Assembly: GCA_005883855.1 (NCBI GenBank)
Contig: VBAU01000271.1
Location: 9,627-15,306, forward strand
Reading direction: 5' to 3'
Origin: Bacteroidota bacterium
GTDB taxonomy: Bacteria > Bacteroidota > Bacteroidia > Chitinophagales > Chitinophagaceae
Length of the DNA: 5,680 nt
Part shown: positions 1-4,580 of the stretch, in pieces
Layout: every line of letters starts with the position of its first letter
How positions within the stretch are numbered: position 1 is the stretch's first letter
The notes under the pieces: model-generated
Databases searched by the model: none
The model's input: the letters and a program-made list of their open reading frames with translations, nothing else
Told to the model about the DNA's origin: nothing
Position numbers and translations under genes: made by a program

Positions 1-203
1 CCTTTCAATCTTTCATTACAATAGTAAACTCCTATCAAACCGGCAATCAGGAAAGTCAACAATAAGAAAGCATTAATGCGATTAGTTTGTTTCCTTGCTT
101 TGTCCTCACCGCGCAACACACCAACATACTCACTTGCCTTTGCGATCTGAAACGTGATCAAAAATCCAAATGCCAGGATCAGTATAGTGAAAAAAGTTTG
201 CAT
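1..203 (-). CDS. coxB: Cytochrome c oxidase subunit II, N-terminal part (runs off left edge)
   Basis: The first 67 codons of a gene beginning at the ATG complementary to 201-203 and still open at the window edge. Subunit II of haem-copper oxidases is anchored in the cytoplasmic membrane and carries the CuA centre that takes electrons from cytochrome c. What is visible is a hydrophobic segment at about residues 3-20, a charged stretch (AKASEYVGVLRGEDKARKQ), a second hydrophobic segment at about 44-62, and YYCNERLK. This double-segment N-terminus resembles Bacteroidota subunit II proteins as I remember them. The cupredoxin domain and CuA ligands would lie outside the window, so the call rests on the N-terminus and on context: it starts 50 bp after actF, where ACIII operons commonly continue into oxidase genes. 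No Shine-Dalgarno sequence precedes the start; the upstream bases are ACAATAAATT. Another small membrane protein is the main alternative. Confidence 0.83.
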   Translation of the reverse strand, partial: MQTFFTILILAFGFLITFQIAKASEYVGVLRGEDKARKQTNRINAFLLLTFLIAGLIGVYYCNERLK

Positions 204-253
204 AATTTATTGTGTCGTTTTATCCGTCAGATCGCTCCAGGCGGCCAGACGCA

Positions 254-1516
254 CTACGTATGATGTATAATACTTTCTTTAAGGAAGGGATGATGTTTTA
301 TTATCATCGGCATCCTGCTAAGTGATCGCGCTGTGATGAACATAATCAGGCCTATGAATCCGAGTCCGACTACAAAATCAAGCAACATAAAAGGGACACG
401 TGTCTGGCAGGTTACGGGATCTTTCATCACGCCAGGAAACACCATCTGATAGAAATCCAGCCAGTGGCCAAAAATAAGCAGCACACACATGAATGTCATT
501 GTTGTCCAGTTGCGTTTTGATCCTCTCTTCATCAGGATCAAAATAGGAGCAACGAAATTAATAATCAGGTTCAAAAAGAAAATTCCCTTATAAGGACTCG
601 GATTGCTGCTGGTGCCAAGCCGGTCGATAAAGTAAGTCGTTTCTTCTGGTTGATTACTGTACCATATCAGCATGTACTGGGAAAACCAGAGATAGGTCCA
701 GAATATGGAAAAAGCAAACATGAATTTTCCAAGATCGTGCAAATGCTCATCGTTGGTGAGTTCGAGGTACCCCTGGTTCTTCAGATAAATAATGAAAATA
801 GCGATCAATGCGCATGCAGGCACAAAGGTGCTTGCCCAGGTGTACCAGCTGTACATGGTCGAATACCAGTGTGCATTAATGCTCATCAGCCAAAGCCAGG
901 GAATTGTTGACATCACCGAAAGCGCAAATACGACCAGGTAAATAGCCGCCCACACTGTATTTGTCCAGGTGAATCTTTTCCCTTCATCCAGGGTCAAAGG
1001 GTTATCATCAGTACTGCGGGAGAGCTTGCGTATTCTTGCACCGATCAAAGACCAAAGCGATACGATCAACAATGTCCACACGGTAAAGAATCCTTTATTT
1101 AAAAATGGCGACTTGGATTGCAAGTCATGACTTTGTTTTACATTATTCGGATCGGCCCACGCATAAATAACATGATTACTCCCAAATACCAGGATAAGCA
1201 TAACAATAATGGAAATTACGCCAATCACAGGCACGGCGACTGAAATGGCTTCGCTCACGCGGCGAAAAGTGATTTGCCATCCGCCCCACGACAGGGTTGT
1301 AGCACACATAAAGAACATGACCGCATTCGTCACTAATAAGAAATAAAGGCTGTTTTGCAATAGACTTGCCCAGAATCGCGCTTGCTCACGTTGATCAGAC
1401 TTTGCGCCATGAGTAATAAATAAAATGATCAGGCATAAAATACCCACTGCCATCAAGCCCATCGACCAGGTACTGTATCGTTTTTGTATTACAAATTGTT
1501 CCTTTATTGTCGTCAT
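254..1516 (-). CDS. actF: ACIII subunit ActF, NrfD-like integral membrane protein
   Basis: A 420-residue membrane subunit of Alternative Complex III, paralogous to ActC. About ten hydrophobic segments are visible, near residues 17-36, 51-72, 93-113, 143-162, 186-208, 225-244, 265-286, 311-329, 337-359 and 376-396. Family-typical stretches are NAHWYSTMYSWY (about 214-225), HLHDLGKFMFAF (about 258-269) and FSQYMLIWYSNQPEET (about 278-293). In known ACIII structures ActF packs beside ActC in the membrane; quinol oxidation is assigned to ActC, while the role of ActF is mainly structural or possibly in proton or conformational coupling. The length is normal and no frameshift is seen. The start at 1516 leaves a 78-bp gap after actE; bases before the ATG are AGTAAACGAT, with no Shine-Dalgarno site. 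It ends with TAG, 50 bp before coxB. Identification is strong from motifs plus position at the end of the act cluster. Confidence 0.95.
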   Translation of the reverse strand: MTTIKEQFVIQKRYSTWSMGLMAVGILCLIILFITHGAKSDQREQARFWASLLQNSLYFLLVTNAVMFFMCATTLSWGGWQITFRRVSEAISVAVPVIGVISIIVMLILVFGSNHVIYAWADPNNVKQSHDLQSKSPFLNKGFFTVWTLLIVSLWSLIGARIRKLSRSTDDNPLTLDEGKRFTWTNTVWAAIYLVVFALSVMSTIPWLWLMSINAHWYSTMYSWYTWASTFVPACALIAIFIIYLKNQGYLELTNDEHLHDLGKFMFAFSIFWTYLWFSQYMLIWYSNQPEETTYFIDRLGTSSNPSPYKGIFFLNLIINFVAPILILMKRGSKRNWTTMTFMCVLLIFGHWLDFYQMVFPGVMKDPVTCQTRVPFMLLDFVVGLGFIGLIMFITARSLSRMPMIIKHHPFLKESIIHHT

Positions 1517-1594
1517 ATCGTTTACTTTTATCTGTCATCCACCCGATGTGGATCCAGGCTCTGTTCTCTGCCTTGAAAATATCGCTGATCCTGT
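1517..1594. other. actE-actF intergenic gap with a small inverted repeat
   Basis: A 78-bp gap without a gene. It contains a perfect 6-bp inverted repeat (ATCCAC at 1537-1542, GTGGAT at 1548-1553, 5-nt loop), with no T-tract after it in the direction of transcription, so it is a weak hairpin and not a typical terminator. It also contains ACAGATAAAAGT on the minus strand (1524-1535), a 12-mer that recurs in the actB-actC gap at 4539-4550. No promoter-like element was recognised. Confidence 0.4.
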
Positions 1595-2287
1595 TTATTT
1601 TCCCTTTACCGTGCTGTCCGTCTTAGCTCTTGCTGCTGTGCTATCCGTTGCTGCTGGCTTTGCCGCAGCCGCCTTTGCGGCCTGTTGCGATTTTATATAA
1701 TGAATGATCATCCAACGCTGCTTCGACGTGATCTGTGATGCATAACTTCCCATCATATTCTTCCCGTATGTTACGGTATAAAACATCTGGCCCTCTGGCA
1801 TATTGATCATTAAGGGATCACCAGCTAAATTCCTGGGAGCAGAGGCAAAAGGTCCAGCACCATCCTTGTACAACGGGCCGTTACCGTCCAATTTTGGGCC
1901 GTGGCAGATAGCACAATTCACGAGATACAATCTCTCTGTTTCTTTTGTCTCCACAGGAGTCAAAGCAGATATCGGGCTTTGTACCTGCTTGGATGCAACA
2001 TAATTTGCTGAATCCCCCGGTTTATCCATTGCATATGGAAAAGGCAATTCATCGCCGCGCGCCATAGTCCCGGCAACCGGATACGCGGTGTAATAAATCT
2101 TGCCTTCACCCAATTCGCCCAAATTCTTGGTAAATTTTGTCGAATCTAATTTGGCATAGGTTTCCACAGCTACGCTATAGCTCATATCGGGCATGTATGC
2201 AGCCCCGGGGCTACGGCGTACATCGCTGCAGGAAGTGATTGCCAAGCCAGCGTAAAAAACGAATACTATTACAAAAAAATTCTTCAT
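1595..2287 (-). CDS. actE: ACIII subunit ActE, mono-haem cytochrome c lipoprotein
   Basis: A 230-residue periplasm-facing subunit carrying one covalently bound haem c, expected to take part in passing electrons from ACIII to cytochrome c or directly to the oxidase. The N-terminus is a lipoprotein signal: a hydrophobic run at 4-16, then lipobox ITSC with the acylated Cys at 20. The haem site is CAICH (125-129), His129 being the proximal ligand. A cytochrome c-like region follows with YGKNMMGSYASQ (174-185), where Met178 or Met179 is the likely distal ligand. The KQRWMIIHYIKS helix (189-200) is typical of a class I cytochrome c C-terminus. After about residue 201 comes a low-complexity tail rich in Ala and Lys with TDST twice, probably disordered. 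The start is chosen because it gives a complete signal peptide. It lies 20 bp after the actD stop, indicating tight operon linkage. Confidence 0.95.
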   Translation of the reverse strand: MKNFFVIVFVFYAGLAITSCSDVRRSPGAAYMPDMSYSVAVETYAKLDSTKFTKNLGELGEGKIYYTAYPVAGTMARGDELPFPYAMDKPGDSANYVASKQVQSPISALTPVETKETERLYLVNCAICHGPKLDGNGPLYKDGAGPFASAPRNLAGDPLMINMPEGQMFYTVTYGKNMMGSYASQITSKQRWMIIHYIKSQQAAKAAAAKPAATDSTAARAKTDSTVKGK

Positions 2288-2307
2288 CGCGGTTTATTAA
2301 TAATTGC

Positions 2308-2901
2308 TTATGCCACCGGTTCCGTTTCCTTCATCCCAAACATTTTTGTATCCTTGTCGTATCTGCCCAGCCACCACCTTGTTTCTCTTCTGTCAATCTT
2401 CACATCTTTTGCTCCGACTCTTTCCAGGCAAGCCACAGCTTCCGCCTCATTTGTTCTGTCGGTACATTCTAATGCCATCACAAACAAATCATCCGTAGAA
2501 CGAAGATTAAAGTGATCTTTCTTCACAAACGGCGCCATCTGGCACAAATAACAAAATGTGAGAAACATCCCCACCGCCGAAAACAACACTGTCAACTCAA
2601 AGGTGATTGGAATCCATGCGGGCAATGAGAAATGCGGTTTCCCCCCGATATTCAGCGGCCAGTCATAAGTAAATACCCAGCTGATAAAACCAAGCGCTGT
2701 GGCAGTTCCGGTAATTCCATAAATAAATCCCGCTGTATCCAAACTTGTGTCCTTCAAACCCATTGCCTTATCAAGGCCATGAATCGGAAATGGCGTATAA
2801 ATATCGTGCATCTTATACCCTGACCTGCGAACACTTCTTACAGCAGGAAATAAAACCGCCTCGTCATCAAAACTGCCAACTACAAATTTTTTTATTGCCA
2901 T
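2308..2901 (-). CDS. actD: ACIII subunit ActD, DUF3341 membrane protein
   Basis: A 197-residue protein of the DUF3341 / ActD family, a small subunit of Alternative Complex III. Two hydrophobic segments are visible, about residues 57-79 and 97-120, flanked by a soluble N-terminal part and a C-terminal part of about 75 residues. Recognisable family stretches are VGSFDDEAVLFPAV (8-21), KMHDIYTPFPIHGLDKAMG (30-48) and PAWIPITFELTVLFSA (94-109). No haem-binding CxxCH or iron-sulfur motif is present, as expected; the family is thought to stabilise the membrane arm near ActC and ActF rather than carry a cofactor. The start MAIKKFVVGSFDDE matches the usual family N-terminus. The leader is an array of heptanucleotide repeats ending two bases before the ATG. 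It lies 116 bp after actC and 20 bp before actE. Confidence 0.95.
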   Translation of the reverse strand: MAIKKFVVGSFDDEAVLFPAVRSVRRSGYKMHDIYTPFPIHGLDKAMGLKDTSLDTAGFIYGITGTATALGFISWVFTYDWPLNIGGKPHFSLPAWIPITFELTVLFSAVGMFLTFCYLCQMAPFVKKDHFNLRSTDDLFVMALECTDRTNEAEAVACLERVGAKDVKIDRRETRWWLGRYDKDTKMFGMKETEPVA

Positions 2902-2917
2902 ATTTTAAGCTTTGAGC
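2899..2917 (-). promoter_or_regulatory. actD start context without Shine-Dalgarno, built from repeat units
   Basis: On the minus strand the bases leading into actD are GCTCAAA GCTTAAA AT, followed by ATG GCA. No purine-rich Shine-Dalgarno motif is present; A/T-rich leaders of this kind are usual in Bacteroidota. The last two units are heptamers of the repeat array, and the same GCTCAAAGCTTA precedes actC. That this resemblance matters for translation is inference. Confidence 0.5.
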
Positions 2918-2945
2918 TCTGAGCGGCGAGCGGCGAGCTTTGACC
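2904..2945. repeat. Degenerate heptanucleotide tandem repeat, block next to actD
   Basis: Six contiguous 7-bp units. Plus-strand units from 2904 are tttaagc, tttgagc, tctgagc, ggcgagc, ggcgagc and tttgacc. Position 5 is A and position 7 is C in all six, while positions 1-3 vary. On the transcribed strand the consensus is close to GCTCANA, and the array ends two bases before the actD ATG. The block has no open reading frame of its own. Similar units occur at 2978-3012 and 4478-4568. Confidence 0.85.
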
Positions 2946-2977
2946 CCGCTATTCAGATCCTTTCTTTCAAATTTTTG

Positions 2978-3012
2978 TACGAGCTCGCAGCTCATGGCTG
3001 TGAGCTCATAGC
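2978..3012. repeat. Degenerate heptanucleotide tandem repeat, block just after actC
   Basis: Five 7-bp units from 2978 on the plus strand: tacgagc, tcgcagc, tcatggc, tgtgagc and tcatagc. All end in GC and four of five have A at position 5. The block is separated from the actD-side block by 32 bp of non-repeat sequence and is out of phase with it. It starts five bases after the actC stop codon in the transcribed direction. Confidence 0.75.
2981..3007 (-). other. Strong hairpin in the actC-actD intergenic transcript
   Basis: An inverted repeat with arms 2981-2991 and 2997-3007 and a 5-nt loop. In the operon transcript the arms are GAGCUCACAGC and GCUGCGAGCUC, pairing over 11 positions with a single A-C mismatch. 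It begins ten bases after the actC stop. The sequence after it begins GTACAAAAATTTG and lacks a U-run, so I do not call an intrinsic terminator. A 3'-end-stabilising or processing hairpin within the operon mRNA is possible. It is made of heptamer repeat units and may be a by-product of them. Confidence 0.6.
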
Positions 3013-3017
3013 CTCCC

Positions 3018-4472
3018 TCACGCTCCATGATCATGTCCATGTCTTTCAACAAACGCCTCCACCGGTTCAGTTTCTAATTCGCCCATGTTATGTTTATAGC
3101 TATCTCCACTCTTCTTTAGCAGATGTTTGATCTCCGCTGCCGCAATTACGGGGAAGAACTTTGCAAACAGGAAAAAACAAGTAAAAAACAGCCCAACGGT
3201 CCCCAAATAAAAACCAACTTCCCAAATCGTCGGTCGATAGTAAGTGCTCCATGCCGACGGCAGGTATTCACGATAAACGGAGGTAACAATGATTACAAAA
3301 CGTTCGAACCACATCCCTATATTAACCAGGATACTCATGAAAAACGTTACCACCAGGTTCCTCCTCATCTTCCTTACCCAGAAAATTTGTGGCGATAGTA
3401 CATTACATCCCATCATGATGTAATAGGCCCATCCATAGGGGCTTGTAATGTCAACCCTGTTTTTCAAAAACGCAAAACTTTCGTAAGGATTGGCACTGTA
3501 CCAGGCAACAAACAATTCCGTCAGGTAGGCAATACCTACAATCGAACCCGTGAGCACAATGATTTTATTCATTGATTCGATGTGTTCAAGAGTGATATAC
3601 TCTTCGAGAGCCAAAACCTTTCTTGTAACCACCAGCAAGGTTTGGACCATGGCAAATCCTGAGAAGATGGCGCCTGCAACAAAATAAGGTGGGAAGATCG
3701 TTGTATGCCATCCCGGAACTACCGACGTCGCGAAGTCGAATGACACAATCGTATGAACTGACAACACAAGTGGTGTACTAAGCCCGGCCAACACCAAGGC
3801 CAAGGTTTCAAAACGCTGCCAGTGTTTGGTTGAACCCGTCCATCCAAAAGCGGCGACACCATAGAACATTTTCCTCCATTTCAATTTCGCGCGATCGCGA
3901 ATGGAGGCGAGATCTGGCAACAGCCCGCTATACCAAAATAATAGCGAAACGGTAAAATAGGTTGAAATCGCAAATACATCCCACAGCAAAGCTGAATTAA
4001 AATTCGGCCACACGGGACCACGAGTATTGGGATAGGGCAACACGAAGAAAGCCATCCATACACGACCCATATGCCAGATCGGAAATTGCCCGGCGCATAT
4101 TACAGCGAAAATCGTCATGGCTTCTGCTGCGCGGTTCACACCAGTTCTCCATCCCTGCCGGAATAATAATAAGATCGCTGAGATCAAAGTTCCTGCGTGA
4201 CCGATACCGATCCACCACACAAAATTGGTGATGTCCCAGCCCCAACCTACAGTTTTGTTTAGATTCCACTGGCCAACTCCGTAAATCACCTCCATCGTTA
4301 CTGAAAGAATGCCAAAGCAGAGCATCAGGAAAGAAACTGAAAAACCAATCCACCACAAACGAGATGGCCTTGCTTCCACTGGTCGACAAATATCCTCTGT
4401 GACCTGGTGATAATCTTTGGCTCCTTCTATAAGTGATCCTCTAACTTGTGATTCGTATCGGAGTAATGCCAT
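3018..4472 (-). CDS. actC: ACIII subunit ActC, NrfD-like quinol-oxidising membrane subunit
   Basis: A 484-residue integral membrane subunit of the NrfD/PsrC family that provides the quinol site of Alternative Complex III and contacts the iron-sulfur subunit ActB. About ten hydrophobic segments are visible, near residues 40-64, 84-105, 117-143, 162-184, 222-244, 258-284, 303-326, 345-363, 373-396 and 419-443. Diagnostic stretches are TNFVWWIGIGHAGT (82-95), FPIWHMGR (130-137), WPNFNSALLWDVFAIS (155-170) and LSVHTIVSFDFA (237-248). His134, Asp165 and Asp246 look like the counterparts of the polar residues proposed at the quinol site in Flavobacterium ACIII; this correspondence is from memory and unaligned. 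The start MALLRYES with GAKDYHQVTEDICRPVEARPS fits the family. The C-terminus is His-rich (ERHGHDHGA). The upstream gap to actB (108 bp) is almost entirely heptamer repeat. Length and frame look intact. Confidence 0.96.
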   Translation of the reverse strand: MALLRYESQVRGSLIEGAKDYHQVTEDICRPVEARPSRLWWIGFSVSFLMLCFGILSVTMEVIYGVGQWNLNKTVGWGWDITNFVWWIGIGHAGTLISAILLLFRQGWRTGVNRAAEAMTIFAVICAGQFPIWHMGRVWMAFFVLPYPNTRGPVWPNFNSALLWDVFAISTYFTVSLLFWYSGLLPDLASIRDRAKLKWRKMFYGVAAFGWTGSTKHWQRFETLALVLAGLSTPLVLSVHTIVSFDFATSVVPGWHTTIFPPYFVAGAIFSGFAMVQTLLVVTRKVLALEEYITLEHIESMNKIIVLTGSIVGIAYLTELFVAWYSANPYESFAFLKNRVDITSPYGWAYYIMMGCNVLSPQIFWVRKMRRNLVVTFFMSILVNIGMWFERFVIIVTSVYREYLPSAWSTYYRPTIWEVGFYLGTVGLFFTCFFLFAKFFPVIAAAEIKHLLKKSGDSYKHNMGELETEPVEAFVERHGHDHGA

Positions 4473-4491
4473 ATTTTTCTAAGCTTTGAGC
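4470..4491 (-). promoter_or_regulatory. actC start context without Shine-Dalgarno, built from repeat units
   Basis: On the minus strand the bases leading into actC are GCTCAAA GCTTAGA AAAAT, followed by ATG GCA. No Shine-Dalgarno-like GGAGG is present. The two heptamers are nearly identical to those before actD. The A-run just upstream of the ATG is the sort of leader common in Bacteroidota genes. Confidence 0.5.
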
Positions 4492-4568
4492 TTTTTTTAT
4501 TATTCTGTGAGCCGTGAGCTTCCAGCTCTGAGTCTACAACTTTTATCTGTTAACTTTTAACTTTATCT
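4478..4568. repeat. Degenerate heptanucleotide tandem array filling the actB-actC gap
   Basis: Thirteen consecutive 7-bp units hold one phase over 91 of the 108 intergenic bases. Plus-strand units in order are tctaagc, tttgagc, ttttttt, attattc, tgtgagc, cgtgagc, ttccagc, tctgagt, ctacaac, ttttatc, tgttaac, ttttaac and tttatct. Position 5 is A in ten of thirteen units and position 7 is C in ten of thirteen. Units on the actC side are of the GAGC type and those on the actB side of the AAC type. The array ends five bases before the actC ATG in the transcribed direction. A 5-bp hairpin (GAGCT, 3-nt loop, AGCTC) lies at about 4516-4528. Confidence 0.8.
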
Positions 4569-4580
4569 ATTGTCTACACA

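Noticed and set aside
1537..1553. Intrinsic terminator between actE and actF
   Set aside because: The stem is only 6 bp and is not followed by a T-run in the direction of transcription; the next gene continues the same complex.
1425..1700. Plus-strand frame with a hydrophobic Ala-rich end
   Set aside because: It is antisense to actF and to the Ala/Lys-rich tail of actE; the Ala-rich appearance is a shadow of that low-complexity DNA.
2946..2980. Promoter for actD-actE-actF in the spacer
   Set aside because: I looked for the Bacteroidota pattern (TTTG and TANNTTTG about 19 bp apart) on the minus strand; only AAAATTTG resembles part of it and no partner was found.
2978..3012. CRISPR array
   Set aside because: Units are 7 bp and contiguous without spacers, unlike the 23-48 bp repeats and unique spacers of CRISPR.
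2867..3052. Small minus-strand reading frame of 61 codons across the actC-actD spacer
   Set aside because: It overlaps the 3' end of actC and the 5' end of actD in another frame, and its translation is mostly heptamer repeat and A/T-rich leader; no recognisable protein features.
3997..4389. Minus-strand frame of 130 codons inside actC
   Set aside because: It overlaps actC in a different frame; actC has clear family motifs throughout this stretch, so this is a shadow.
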